A stretch of DNA of 64,000 bases from Paenibacillus sonchi (GCF_016772475.1 NZ_CP068595.1:3162001-3226000), one strand, 5' to 3'; shown: positions 8,961 through 17,713, counted from the first letter of the stretch. The notes: generated by a model not told the origin, from the sequence alone. Made by a program: numbers and translations.

Positions 8961-9139
8961 TTCGTGCAATAGAATACCTTCTGGTTCTGCGTTGAATCGC
9001 CTTCTGCTGTATTTCGTGCAATAGATTTTCGGATATCGAGCCCAAAACAGCTTTTCCGAGGGATTCTAATGTACAGAGTGCAATAGATGGAGCTTTTTGA
9101 CTGATTTATGGGTTATTCTGCTGCAGAGAATACAATAGA
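8961..9139 (+). repeat. Periodic intergenic repeat, GTGCAATAGA family
   Basis: GTGCAATAGA recurs at 8964, 9016 and 9078, with a degenerate copy at 9130, giving spacings of 52, 62 and 52 nt. The first has a small palindrome, TGCAC-TTC-GTGCA, directly on the motif. Bases between the motifs are poorly conserved and no reading frame spans the array. The rest of the 8.9-9.36 kb interval shows nothing I can name. Confidence 0.5.
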
Positions 9140-9363
9140 ATGTGAATTCTGACCTAATTAGAAAGAGATTCACATCGGACTCGTATCGGTAAGCGATATT
9201 ACTCCTTTCGAAGCGACATACAGGAATCTCGAGCGCAATTCTAAACTGTAATCCAAAACGGCTGCCTTATTCAGTCAAGGATCGGCGTACTGTTTTGTGC
9301 AAATATAGAATTTATATGCTGTCCCTGCTCTTGCAGCCAAAGGCAGCAAATGAAGGACGTTGT

Positions 9364-9392
9364 TGCGGTAGAAGTATCATACCGATATAATT
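9364..9392 (+). promoter_or_regulatory. Probable sigma-A promoter of the tsaE operon
   Basis: TTGCGG (9364-9369), 17-nt spacer, TATAAT (9387-9392), about 70 nt before the TTG start of tsaE. Confidence 0.5.
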
Positions 9393-9464
9393 GAAATTAT
9401 TGTGATGATATGTCTGCTCCTGGTGCAGGGGCATGGATTGAAATAAAAAGGTGGTAGTTGCAGC

Positions 9465-9956
9465 TTGAACAACATCGCTGAAACGGTGTTCACTTACCGT
9501 TCATATAGCCTGGAGGATACACAGCAGCTGGCGGCTGAACTGGCCGCCTCAGCAGAACCGGGCATGGTTATCGGACTGGACGGAGATCTGGGCGCTGGGA
9601 AAACAGCGTTCTCGCAGAGCTTCGCCCGTCATCTGGGTGTACAAGGGATCGTTAGCAGCCCGACATTTACAATTATCAAGGAGTATGAAGGGCGTCTCCC
9701 GCTCTATCATATGGATGTATACCGCATCTCGCTGCAGGAAGCGGACGAGCTGGGGCTGGATGAATATTTCTATGGGCAGGGCGTCTGCCTGGTAGAGTGG
9801 AGCCGTATTATTGCGGATTTGATGCCGCCGCGGCATCTCCATATCGCTATAGAAACATGCGGGCCGGAGGAACGGCTGATTACAGTGACCGGAAGCGGGG
9901 AGCCTTACGGCGGGGTGTGCCGGGCTCTGAACCAGAAGTGGGGTAATGGAAGATGA
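9465..9956 (+). CDS. tsaE: tRNA t6A synthesis ATPase TsaE
   Basis: 163 residues from TTG 9465, with AAAGGTGG upstream. The Walker A is GDLGAGKTAFSQ (about residues 39-50), followed by SSPTFTIIKEYEG and LVEWSR of the TsaE/YjeE family. With TsaB and TsaD it completes the threonylcarbamoyl transfer that makes t6A37 in ANN-decoding tRNAs. The end overlaps the next start (ATG 9953 inside the last codons), so translation is coupled. Confidence 0.95.
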   Translation: MNNIAETVFTYRSYSLEDTQQLAAELAASAEPGMVIGLDGDLGAGKTAFSQSFARHLGVQGIVSSPTFTIIKEYEGRLPLYHMDVYRISLQEADELGLDEYFYGQGVCLVEWSRIIADLMPPRHLHIAIETCGPEERLITVTGSGEPYGGVCRALNQKWGNGR

Positions 9957-10792
9957 AGAAGCAAAATGATGAGCCGCGCAAGCGGTTTTTGGCGCTGGAT
10001 ACATCCACAGCTATCCTTGGGATAGCGGTAACGGAAAATGGCAGGCTGCTGCATGAAACGAATGCCTCAGGGGAACGGAACCATTCCGTGCACCTGCTGC
10101 CGATTATTGAGCAGGCGCTTCAGGCTACCGGCACAACCCCCGCCATGATCGGCGGAATTGCAGTTGGGCTGGGGCCGGGTTCGTATACCGGAACACGCAT
10201 CGCCGTAACTGCTGCCAAGACGCTGGCGTGGGCCTGGAAGGTGCCGGTAGCCGGCATCTCCACCCTGCAGGCGCTGGCCTGGGGCGGTTTGGCTGCTGCG
10301 CTGAAGCAGCAGGTGGAACCATCCAGCGCGGGGGAACCGGCGGAACAGGAACCGGCCGGGACTGGCCCGGACTGGATTATTCCGCTGCTGGATGCGCGCC
10401 GGGGGCAGGCCTACACCGCACTGTTCGCTGCGGACGGGGAGCATGCGCCCCGGAGACTGGAGCCGGATGCTATCCGGCTTATGGCCGACTGGGTGCTGGA
10501 CCTGACGGATAGACTGAAGCAGGCGGAGGCAGAAGGCAGGAAGCCGCGCGCCATCTGGTTCGTCGGCGAGACGCTGCTGCTTGGCAGCGGCGAATCAGCC
10601 GGGCCGCTGCGGGAAGCAGGGAATGTTCACGTTGTGCCCTATGAGCTGGAAGGCCGCTGGGCGGGGTATTTAGGGGAAGAGCGCCTGCAAGCGGGAAGTG
10701 ATGATCTGCACAGTCTAATCCCGAATTATACTCAGCTGTCCGAAGCGGAAGCCAATCTGCGCCGGAACGGTGAAGGGAGCCTGAATCAATAA
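9953..10792 (+). CDS. tsaB: tRNA t6A complex dimerization subunit TsaB
   Basis: 279 residues, somewhat longer than B. subtilis TsaB. The N-terminal ASKHA fold is clear (LALDTSTAILGIAV, ERNHSVHLLP, GLGPGSYTGTRIAVTAAKTLA). An extra Glu/Pro-rich stretch near residues 120-140 (SAGEPAEQEPAGTG) precedes IPLLDARRGQAYTALF. TsaB is the non-catalytic partner that bridges TsaD and TsaE. It overlaps tsaE by 4 nt and rimI by 1 nt. Confidence 0.95.
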   Translation: MKKQNDEPRKRFLALDTSTAILGIAVTENGRLLHETNASGERNHSVHLLPIIEQALQATGTTPAMIGGIAVGLGPGSYTGTRIAVTAAKTLAWAWKVPVAGISTLQALAWGGLAAALKQQVEPSSAGEPAEQEPAGTGPDWIIPLLDARRGQAYTALFAADGEHAPRRLEPDAIRLMADWVLDLTDRLKQAEAEGRKPRAIWFVGETLLLGSGESAGPLREAGNVHVVPYELEGRWAGYLGEERLQAGSDDLHSLIPNYTQLSEAEANLRRNGEGSLNQ

Positions 10793-11316
10793 TGATGGAA
10801 TCGGAGCCGGTAAGGGATCAGAGCACGGAGCTGGTGTTCCGCCTGATGAAGCTTGTAGATATTCCTGATATTCTGATTATTGAGCGGGAAGCCTTTACGA
10901 TGCCTTGGACGGAGGAGGCCTTCCGCAACGAGCTGACCCACAATCATTTTGCCAAATATATGGTCATGGAGCTGCACGGGCATATTATTGGCTATGCGGG
11001 GATGTGGGCCATTGTCGACGAAGCCCATGTCACGAATATAGCGTTGCTTGAGGCGTACCGGGGACGCAAATGGGGCGAGAGACTGCTGGACGAGCTAATG
11101 AAGACGGCTGCTTTTTTGGGCATGAAGTCCATCACACTGGAGGTCCGGGTCTCGAACGAGGTCGCCCAGAATTTGTACCGCAAAAAAGGCTTCCGTCCGG
11201 CAGGCACCCGCAAAGGCTATTACTCGGATAATCGCGAGGATGCGCTGATTATGTGGGCGGATCTGCCGGAATACGGGGAGCAAGGCATGATGGAAGGAAG
11301 CGTGGATCTGAAATGA
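10792..11316 (+). CDS. rimI: Ribosomal protein S18 N-alpha-acetyltransferase RimI
   Basis: 174 residues of the GNAT fold. The acetyl-CoA loop is seen as AYRGRKWGERLLDELM (Q/R-x-x-G-x-G/A type), with NEVAQNLYRKKGFRPAGTRKGYY typical of RimI. It acetylates the N-terminal amine of S18 or similar proteins. Its position between tsaB and tsaD, with 1-nt and 4-nt overlaps, is the conserved Firmicutes order. Confidence 0.92.
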   Translation: MMESEPVRDQSTELVFRLMKLVDIPDILIIEREAFTMPWTEEAFRNELTHNHFAKYMVMELHGHIIGYAGMWAIVDEAHVTNIALLEAYRGRKWGERLLDELMKTAAFLGMKSITLEVRVSNEVAQNLYRKKGFRPAGTRKGYYSDNREDALIMWADLPEYGEQGMMEGSVDLK

Positions 11317-12362
11317 AGACCGAAACGGGTGAAGTTCAGCCTGTACTAATATTGGCAATCGAAACCAGCTGCGATGAAACTTCCGTAGCGGTGGTGAAGG
11401 ACGGCTGTGAGGTGCTTTCGAACATGATCTCCAGCCAGATCGAAACCCATCGCGCGTTCGGTGGTGTTGTGCCTGAAGTGGCATCCCGCAAGCATGTAGA
11501 AGTGATTACACTGGTGATAGAGCAAGCGCTTGAAGCGGCAGGCGTTCAGCCTGAACAGCTGACGGCAGTTGCGGTTACGCAGGGGCCCGGGCTCGTCGGA
11601 GCGCTGCTGGTCGGTGTTGTAGCTGCCAAAAGCCTGTCGCTTGCCTGGGGCAAGCCCCTGATTGGCACGCATCATATTGCCGGTCATATTTATGCCAACC
11701 GGCTGGTTAAGGAGCTGCAGTATCCCAACATGACGCTGGTTGTATCCGGCGGGCATACAGAGCTGGTCAGCATGGAACGGGAGGGCAAGTTCCGGATTAT
11801 CGGCCGAACCCGCGATGACGCTGTGGGCGAAGCCTATGACAAGGTTGCGCGGGCGCTCGGGTTCCCTTATCCGGGCGGCCCCCATGTGGACCGGCTGGCC
11901 CGCGAGGCCGAGGAAGCGGTGCCGCTTCCCCGCGTCTGGCTGGAGCCGGATTCTTATGATTTCAGCTTCAGCGGCCTGAAGTCGGCCGTGCTCAATGTGG
12001 TCAACCAGAGCAAGATGAAGGGCCTTGCGCCGGATGTGGCCGGAATAGCCCGCGGCTTCCAGGAGTCGGTTGTCGAGGTGCTGGTGGAGAAGGCGGTCCG
12101 TGCTGTAAAAGCCACCCAAGCCAAGCAGCTTCTGCTCAGCGGAGGCGTAGCGGCCAACAAGGGCCTGCGCGAGGCGCTGACCGCCCGCTGCGAGGCGGAG
12201 GGCATTGAGCTGATCATTCCGCCTCCGGTATTCTGCACCGACAATGCGGCCATGATCGGTGCGGCCGCTTACGTGAAATGGCGCCATGACGGCAGCACAC
12301 CGCTGGATATGGTCGCTGATCCGGGGTTCTCGCTGGAAAATTGGTCAGTGGAAACCTATTGA
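11313..12362 (+). CDS. tsaD: tRNA N6-threonylcarbamoyladenosine transferase TsaD
   Basis: 349 residues from ATG 11313, which overlaps the rimI stop as ATGA; the longer open frame upstream is only the rimI shadow. Kae1/TsaD motifs are complete: IETSCDETSVAVV, H-x3-H metal ligands in HHIAGHIYANRL, VSGGHTELV, LGFPYPGGPHVDRLA, FSFSGLKSAVLN, SGGVAANKGLR, and CTDNAAMIGAAA. It transfers threonylcarbamoyl to A37 of tRNA. It is the last gene of the tsaE-tsaB-rimI-tsaD run. Confidence 0.97.
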   Translation: MKTETGEVQPVLILAIETSCDETSVAVVKDGCEVLSNMISSQIETHRAFGGVVPEVASRKHVEVITLVIEQALEAAGVQPEQLTAVAVTQGPGLVGALLVGVVAAKSLSLAWGKPLIGTHHIAGHIYANRLVKELQYPNMTLVVSGGHTELVSMEREGKFRIIGRTRDDAVGEAYDKVARALGFPYPGGPHVDRLAREAEEAVPLPRVWLEPDSYDFSFSGLKSAVLNVVNQSKMKGLAPDVAGIARGFQESVVEVLVEKAVRAVKATQAKQLLLSGGVAANKGLREALTARCEAEGIELIIPPPVFCTDNAAMIGAAAYVKWRHDGSTPLDMVADPGFSLENWSVETY

Positions 12363-12388
12363 CAGCTTTTGGAGATGGCGGGTATAAT
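12359..12388 (+). promoter_or_regulatory. Sigma-A promoter of the first T-box leader
   Basis: TTGACA (12359-12364), 18-nt spacer, TATAAT (12383-12388). The -35 box overlaps the tsaD stop codon, so the leuA leader has its own promoter placed right at the end of the tsaD operon. Confidence 0.75.
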
Positions 12389-12394
12389 CAGTTC

Positions 12395-12776
12395 AATCAT
12401 TATTTATAATTTGAACAAACGCGATGAATGGAAGCAGTAAGGAATCTCCGGGATAAGAGAACTGCGGGTAGGTGCGACGCAGCCGAAGGAGACCTGAACT
12501 CGTCCGGGAGCGGAACGGTGGAAGCAGGAGGTTCCTTCAAGGAACGCCAACCGGGGCGAAATCGACCCCGACCTTTCGTACACCGTTACGGTTTGCCTCC
12601 GTAAGAGGGTAGTCCTGCATAGTGACGGAACAAGCGGTTGCTTCCCGTTTCCTTGCAAGGCTGTAGAGTGGATATCTTAGAAAGGCTAATGCGCTGGCTG
12701 AACCGGGATATCAACAAGAGTGGTACCGCGAAGGTGAACAGCCTGTCGTCTCTTGAATGAGGCGTCAGGCTTTTTT
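12395..12776 (+). promoter_or_regulatory. T-box riboswitch 1 (leucine specifier)
   Basis: The T-box core AGAGTGGTACCGCG lies at 12717-12730, followed by the terminator AGCCTG ... CAGGCT plus T6 (12739-12776). Stem I features are present: AGAGAACTGCGGG-type distal loop, GGTGCGACGCAG, and GAA-CTC-GTCCGGGAG, where CTC is a leucine specifier. Uncharged tRNA-Leu would stabilise the antiterminator and allow read-through toward leuA. No gene lies between this terminator and the second T-box. Confidence 0.9.
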
Positions 12777-12825
12777 GCGTGAATTGACAAGGCTATTGAA
12801 GAAATTAACGGATATGATAGAGAAC

Positions 12826-13132
12826 ACGCGATGAACGGGAGCAGTAGATGATGAAGGTGAGCAGAGAGCTGCGGGGTGGTGCGACGCAGTCACCGGAGGC
12901 ATTGAATCTCGCCCGGGAGCGGAGCGGCGGAACAGCAGGATGTATGCCGCTACGGATGTCCCCGTTACCGGACCTTCATGGAGTGCTGCCGGGCATTAGC
13001 GCCCGGCAAGCGTTCCGTGGGGAAGAGCAGGACGCAGCTTGAAGCTTTGCTGGCACAGAAGGCTGTGCGTCAAAAAGAGTGGTACCGCGGAGGGGAACCC
13101 GCCGTCTCTTTATTTAGAGATGGCGGGTTTTT
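12826..13132 (+). promoter_or_regulatory. T-box riboswitch 2 (leucine specifier), in tandem
   Basis: It begins like the first (ACGCGATGAACGGGAGCAG against ACGCGATGAATGGAAGCAG) and has the same stem I signature GGTGCGACGCAG, specifier context CTC-GCCCGGGAG, T-box AGAGTGGTACCGCG at 13076-13089, and a terminator AACCCGCC-GTCTCT ... AGAGA-GGCGGGTTTTT (13096-13132). A TTGACA at 12784 and TATGAT at 12813 are 23 nt apart, too far for a good promoter, so the two leaders are probably read in series from the upstream promoter. Confidence 0.88.
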
Positions 13133-13429
13133 GCGTTGTTCAGGTGATGGCCGGATAAGGCGGCCTCATTCTGGAAAAGCGTTGGAGAGTGAAAGCTGTC
13201 TGCCAAGCTAGGCGGACAGCCTGCTCTCCGCTTGCTGCCGGCAGCAGTGGGTGGGAATCAGCAGAGCCGCAAGTCGACGTGCGGTTCTTGTGCAAAGCGG
13301 AAACGAAGGCCAGGGACATAGGAAGATTGCAGCTTAAGTACACCATAATGCGGCTTACGCTTGCGGAGCGTTTTTTGCCCGGAGCTGGGTCTGAGAAGCA
13401 ATGCCACAAAACTTTCAGGAGGGTTTTCC

Positions 13430-14986
13430 ATGATTATTCCGGTAAAGAAACGAATTCAGATTTTCGATACGACGCTGCGTGACGGCGAGCAGGCTCCCGG
13501 GGCCAGTCTTACTCCGGAACAAAAGATCATTCTGGCTTATAAGCTGGCCGAACTGGGCGTGGATGTGCTGGAGCCGGGGTTCCCGGTATCGAGCCCCGGG
13601 GATTTTGCCGCCGTGGAGACGATCTCCCGGAAGGTGCAGGGCGTGGAAATCTGCGGCTTTGCCCGTGCAGTCAGAGGGGATATTGATGCTGCAGTGCGGG
13701 CGACCCGGGATGCGGAGCGGCGGCGGCTTCATCTGTTCATTTCCTCCTCGGACATTCACCTGCGCCATCAGCTGCGCATGAGCCGGGCCGAGGTTGTAGC
13801 CGCCGCCCGGGAGATGACGGCGTATGCCCGCCAATTCTGCGAGGTGGTGGAGTTCACCGCCATGGATGCCGCACGGACGGGCATCGATGATCTGATCGAA
13901 ATGGTGGAGGCCGTCATTGAGGAAGGCGCGACGATTATCAATCTGCCCGATACGGTGGGCTATGCCCTGCCGCAGGAATATGGCGAGATGTTCCGCCGGG
14001 TCCGGCAGGGGGCCAGAGGCTGCGATACCGTAAGCTATAGCGCTCACTGCCACAACGACCTGGGGCTTGCCGTGGCCAACAGCCTGGCTGCGATTGAAGG
14101 AGGGGCTACCCAGATTGAGGTGACAGTCAACGGCGTGGGGGAGCGCACCGGAAACTGTGCGCTGGAAGAGCTGGTCATGGCACTGGAGACACGGGGGGAC
14201 GCGCTTGGCGCGGAAACCGGAATTGTGCTGGATAAGCTGTACGACACTTCGCGGATCATCAGCGGGGCTATGCATTTTCCGATTGCCTACAACAAGCCGG
14301 TCGTCGGCAGAAACGCCTTCCAGCATGAATCGGGAATTCACCAGGACGGGCTGCTGAAGGACCGCAGCACCTATGAAATCATGGACCCGGAGCGGCTGGG
14401 CATTCCGCGCAGCATGATTATTCTGGGCAAGCATTCCGGCCGCCATGCCCTGAAGGACCGGGCGGCGAAGTATGGCATTGCGCTCAGCCCCGGGGAGCTG
14501 GATGCATTGTATGAATCCTTCAAGGAGACGGCTGACCGCCAGAAGGCAGTCAGCGACGATGAACTGCTGCGGATGGTCAGCACCACTACCGGTCAGGAAG
14601 CCCAGGTCTATGAGCTGGGCGAGGTCCAGGTACTGGCCGGCAGCGCGCAGCGCCGGGTGGCCGCTGTTACGGTCCGCCACTTAAGAAGCGGCGAGGAAAC
14701 TTCGCACACCAGCACCGGCAACGGGCCGCTGGAGGCGATCATAGCGGCGATCGGGCAAGGGATTGCCGAGGAGATTGCTTTTACGGGGCTGGAGCTGCAT
14801 TCGCTGGGCAGCGGTGAGAACGCCCAGGCCGAGGCGGCGGTAATGGTGGAGTGGGAAGGAAATAAATTCAGGGGGACGGCTATCCATCAGGATATTGTAA
14901 TGGCGGCGGGCATTGCTTATATCGCGGCCTGCAACTCGGCCCTGCTCTCCGCTGCTTCAGCTTCTCAGCCGTCGCCGGCTGTATAG
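13430..14986 (+). CDS. leuA: 2-isopropylmalate synthase
   Basis: 518 residues from ATG 13430, preceded by AGGAGG at 7 nt; an upstream open extension to 13361 has no family similarity. Catalytic TIM-barrel motifs are clear: [16 protein letters not shown] (residues 13-28), the metal site H-C-H-N-D in [17 protein letters not shown], and [20 protein letters not shown]. The C-terminal regulatory domain (about residues 390-510) mediates leucine feedback. It commits 2-ketoisovalerate to leucine synthesis. The two leucine T-boxes upstream fit this product. A 295-nt stretch between T-box 2 and the start shows only weak hairpins. Confidence 0.95.
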   Translation: MIIPVKKRIQIFDTTLRDGEQAPGASLTPEQKIILAYKLAELGVDVLEPGFPVSSPGDFAAVETISRKVQGVEICGFARAVRGDIDAAVRATRDAERRRLHLFISSSDIHLRHQLRMSRAEVVAAAREMTAYARQFCEVVEFTAMDAARTGIDDLIEMVEAVIEEGATIINLPDTVGYALPQEYGEMFRRVRQGARGCDTVSYSAHCHNDLGLAVANSLAAIEGGATQIEVTVNGVGERTGNCALEELVMALETRGDALGAETGIVLDKLYDTSRIISGAMHFPIAYNKPVVGRNAFQHESGIHQDGLLKDRSTYEIMDPERLGIPRSMIILGKHSGRHALKDRAAKYGIALSPGELDALYESFKETADRQKAVSDDELLRMVSTTTGQEAQVYELGEVQVLAGSAQRRVAAVTVRHLRSGEETSHTSTGNGPLEAIIAAIGQGIAEEIAFTGLELHSLGSGENAQAEAAVMVEWEGNKFRGTAIHQDIVMAAGIAYIAACNSALLSAASASQPSPAV

Positions 14987-15026
14987 TGCGCGAAGCGTAA
15001 ATTTGCAAGGCACTCTGGAATATCCG

Positions 15027-15074
15027 ATGGCCTGTTTTCTCCACATATTATGTGGGGGAACAGGCCATTTTTTA
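15027..15074 (+). terminator. Terminator of leuA
   Basis: ATGGCCTGTT ... AACAGGCCAT with inner CCACAT/ATGTGG pairing, followed by T6. Confidence 0.8.
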
Positions 15075-15176
15075 TTGTATAAAAAATTATTCAATATCAA
15101 GAAATGCGGAGATCCTGGAAGCCCCAGAGGATATAAGCAATGCAGGGGGGCTCCATCAGCCCATCCGCGGACTGAA

Positions 15177-15250
15177 GCGGACAGAGGAGCCCTTATTTTT
15201 CTAAAAATCTTACTTTTTCAGCAGTTACGGACTCAGGAGCCGTTAAATCG
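15177..15250 (+). repeat. Periodic intergenic repeat, GCGGACTCAGGAGC family, locus 1
   Basis: GCGGACAGAGGAGCCCTTAT starts at 15177 and ACGGACTCAGGAGCCGTTAA at 15227, a 50-nt period. The same motif with the same 50-nt period occurs at 63900 and 63950. No convincing reading frame covers it. Confidence 0.5.
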
Positions 15251-15380
15251 TTCGATGGAGCCTGGAATAAAGGGGAAAGGGACAAATAAAGGCATCTCGG
15301 TCCGTTGTCCTGCGGAAAAGACGAATCTTCTATCAATAACGGCTTTCCGGTCCGCAACGGCTGCGGATAGGTCATGTGAT

Positions 15381-15400
15381 GGCGAAGCCGTTTCTGCTTG
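15381..15400 (+). repeat. 20-mer GGCGAAGCCGTTTCTGCTTG, copy 2
   Basis: Identical over 20 nt to 20202-20221 and over 16 nt to 350-365, on the same strand. It contains the small palindrome GGCGAAGCC. Confidence 0.6.
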
Positions 15401-15444
15401 TTGCAAAATGAAGAATAAAAAAGCAGAAACGTCTTTTGTCAAGC

Positions 15445-15703
15445 TGTGGACAACGTTATCCACATATTCTGCCCGAATTGTGTAAAAACCGCGTAAAATC
15501 AGCAATAACGGCATTTTTTCAAATCCCGAAAAGGGCTGTTTACTAAGAGCTGTTTTCCTGTGAGAATTGTGGATAATGTGGATAGTTCGGTGGATAAAAA
15601 GTCCTTGACAAGGAAAAAGGCGATTTTACGCGTAAAAAAAGGCCCATAGGGCCTTTTTAAGCTGTGAGTTATACACGAAAATTGTGGATGGAGCTGTGGA
15701 TAA
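15445..15703. other. DnaA-box cluster between leuA and ydiF
   Basis: Three exact DnaA boxes are present: TTATCCACA at 15456-15464, and its complement TGTGGATAA at 15568-15576 and 15695-15703. Single-mismatch boxes lie at 15445 (TGTGGACAA), 15577 (TGTGGATAG) and 15589 (GGTGGATAA); weaker ones at 15669 (TTATACACG) and 15683 (TGTGGATGG). Eight sites in 259 bp is far above chance. The place corresponds to the tsaD(gcp)-ydiF interval, which from memory is one of the DnaA-bound clusters in B. subtilis. No dnaA or dnaN is nearby, so this is a DnaA-titrating or regulatory site rather than oriC. Confidence 0.75.
15636..15658. terminator. Bidirectional terminator downstream of ydiF
   Basis: Perfect palindrome AAAAAGGCCC-ATA-GGGCCTTTTT, about 100 nt past the ydiF stop and inside the DnaA-box cluster. 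Confidence 0.8.
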
Positions 15704-15757
15704 CTGTTTATGAATAAACCGGAAACTCTTAAAAAATAATTATTTAACGCATTTACA

Positions 15758-17713
15758 TTATTCGTCAGCAAGGTTTTCCCATTCGCTAAATAAATTTCCA
15801 AGCTGTTCTTTTTTGAGCTTCAGCTTACTTTCATGCTCTTGAAGTGAGACATAATCCTGAAAAACCTCGGGCCTGGTCATTTCATTCTCAATCCGGGCGA
15901 TGTCTTCCTCCAGTGCTGCGATATTCTCCTCGAGTTCGGAAATCCGCCGCTGGCGGTTGCGTTCCTCGCGTTTGGCCTGCTTCTCGGCTTCATAGGAGAG
16001 GGCCGTACCTTTTTCTGCCGCCGGCACTTCAGCTTCGGCATTTTTGGAGGCCTTGGCAGAGGCTAGCTCCGCTTCCTCCAGGGCAATCGCCTCAAGCTCC
16101 CGCTTTTTTTCGATATAATCATCATAATTGCCGAGGTATTGATCAATTCCGCCCGGATGAAGCTCCAGTACGCGTTCGGCCATTTTGTTCAGGAAATAAC
16201 GGTCATGGGAAATGAAGAGCAGGGTGCCTTCAAAATCAATCAGCGCCGATTCCAGCACCTCGCGGCTCATCAGATCCAGATGGTTGGTCGGCTCGTCGAG
16301 AATAAGCATGTTGGCGCCGCGCAGCATGAGCTTCGACAGCGAGACCCGGGCTTTCTCACCGCCGCTGAGCGCAGCAACCTTCTTCAGGACATCCTCGCCG
16401 CTGAACAGGAAATTGCCGAGGATCGTCCGGATTCGTGCCTCTTCCAGCATCGGATATTCGCTCCACAGCTCTTCCAGCACCGTATTGCGCGGATTAAGCC
16501 GGGTCTGTTCCTGATCGTAGTAGGCGATCTTCACTTTGGTTCCCCAGTTCACGGTGCCGGTGGAAGGCTCCCGCGTACCGGTCAGACACTGCAGCAGCGT
16601 GGACTTGCCGATTCCGTTCGGGCCAATCAGGGCTGCCGTCTCACCCCGCCGCAGCTCAAAGGAGGCGTTCCGGAAGAGCGGCTCCGCTTTTTCGCTGAAG
16701 GCTACCGCGACATCCCGCACCTGGAGCACCTCTTTGCCGGACATGAAGTCCGGCTCAAAGGAGAAGCTGGCTTTTTTCAAATCACCCAGCGGCTTGTCGA
16801 TACGTTCCATCTTGTCCAGCGCTTTGCGCCGGCTCTGGGCCCGTTTGGTGGTGGAGGCACGTACGATATTGCGCTGCACGAAATCCTCCATCCGCGAAAT
16901 CTCTTCCTGCTGCTTCTCATACTGCTTCAGGCGGATCTCATATTCTGCGGCCTTCTGATCCACATAACGGCTGTAGTTGCCCGTGTACTTCCGGGACTGA
17001 TGGCGTTCGATTTCGACGATTGTAGTCACCAGACGGTCGAGAAAGTAGCGGTCATGGGAGACGACCAGAATGCCGCCGGCATAGCTGCGCAGATAATCCT
17101 CCAGCCAGGTCAGCGTTTCAATGTCCAGATGGTTGGTCGGCTCATCCAGCATCAGCAGATCCGGAGCCTGCAGCAGAATGCGGGCCAGAGCCAGTCGGGT
17201 TTTCTGGCCGCCGCTCAGCGTGGCAATCGGCGTCTCCGGCGGAAACTCGCCGAAGCCCATGCCGTGCAGAACGCTGCGGATCCGCGTATTCATCTCATAG
17301 CCGCCATGATCCTTGAACCAATCCGAACGTCTGGCGTAGCGCTCCAGCAGATCTTCATAACGCTTCGGGTCATCCGCCAGCCCAGGGTCGGCGATGTCTG
17401 CTTCGAGCTGCCGCAGCTCTGCTTCCGCTTCGATCAGCGGGCTGAATACGGCCAGCATTTCCTCTTGAATGGTCTTATCAGACTGCAGTCCGCTGTTCTG
17501 GGCCAGGTAACCAATGGTGGTTTCCTTGGATTTATGAATTTGCCCGCTGTCAAAGGACATCTCGCCGGCGAGAATCTGCAGGAAGGTCGACTTCCCGGCC
17601 CCGTTGACACCGACGAGGCCTACCCGTTCCTTCTCGTTCACCTGCAGGCTGATGCCGTTCAGCACGCTTTGTATTCCATATGACTTGGTAATTCCTGTTG
17701 CTTGAAGAAGCAT
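15758..17713 (-). CDS. ydiF: ABC-F family ribosomal protection/translation ATPase (YdiF type)
   Basis: 651 residues, soluble, with two ABC domains. Domain 1 has GVNGAGKST, LSGGQKTRLALAR and LMLDEPTNHLD; domain 2 has GPNGIGKSTLL, LSGGEKARVSLSK and LILDEPTNHLD. The linker between them (about residues 245-320) and the acidic/Lys-rich C-terminal coiled coil (about 540-651) are typical. ABC-F proteins enter the ribosome E site and act on stalled or antibiotic-blocked complexes. The gene is convergent with leuA, as ydiF is with tsaD in B. subtilis. Confidence 0.93.
   Translation of the reverse strand: MLLQATGITKSYGIQSVLNGISLQVNEKERVGLVGVNGAGKSTFLQILAGEMSFDSGQIHKSKETTIGYLAQNSGLQSDKTIQEEMLAVFSPLIEAEAELRQLEADIADPGLADDPKRYEDLLERYARRSDWFKDHGGYEMNTRIRSVLHGMGFGEFPPETPIATLSGGQKTRLALARILLQAPDLLMLDEPTNHLDIETLTWLEDYLRSYAGGILVVSHDRYFLDRLVTTIVEIERHQSRKYTGNYSRYVDQKAAEYEIRLKQYEKQQEEISRMEDFVQRNIVRASTTKRAQSRRKALDKMERIDKPLGDLKKASFSFEPDFMSGKEVLQVRDVAVAFSEKAEPLFRNASFELRRGETAALIGPNGIGKSTLLQCLTGTREPSTGTVNWGTKVKIAYYDQEQTRLNPRNTVLEELWSEYPMLEEARIRTILGNFLFSGEDVLKKVAALSGGEKARVSLSKLMLRGANMLILDEPTNHLDLMSREVLESALIDFEGTLLFISHDRYFLNKMAERVLELHPGGIDQYLGNYDDYIEKKRELEAIALEEAELASAKASKNAEAEVPAAEKGTALSYEAEKQAKREERNRQRRISELEENIAALEEDIARIENEMTRPEVFQDYVSLQEHESKLKLKKEQLGNLFSEWENLADE

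Noticed and set aside
12784..12818. Independent promoter for T-box 2
   Set aside because: TTGACA and TATGAT are 23 nt apart, too far for sigma-A.
12404..13042. Open frames inside the T-box leaders
   Set aside because: Both leaders are explained by RNA structure; the frames lack ribosome sites.
13415..14680. 421-codon minus-strand open frame over leuA
   Set aside because: Antisense shadow; leuA is complete with a clear start and motifs.
15445..15703. Chromosomal origin of replication
   Set aside because: DnaA boxes are present, but dnaA, dnaN and a clear AT-rich unwinding element are absent.
16139..17683. 514-codon plus-strand open frame over ydiF
   Set aside because: Antisense of the ABC-F gene; His/Gln/Arg-rich shadow composition.
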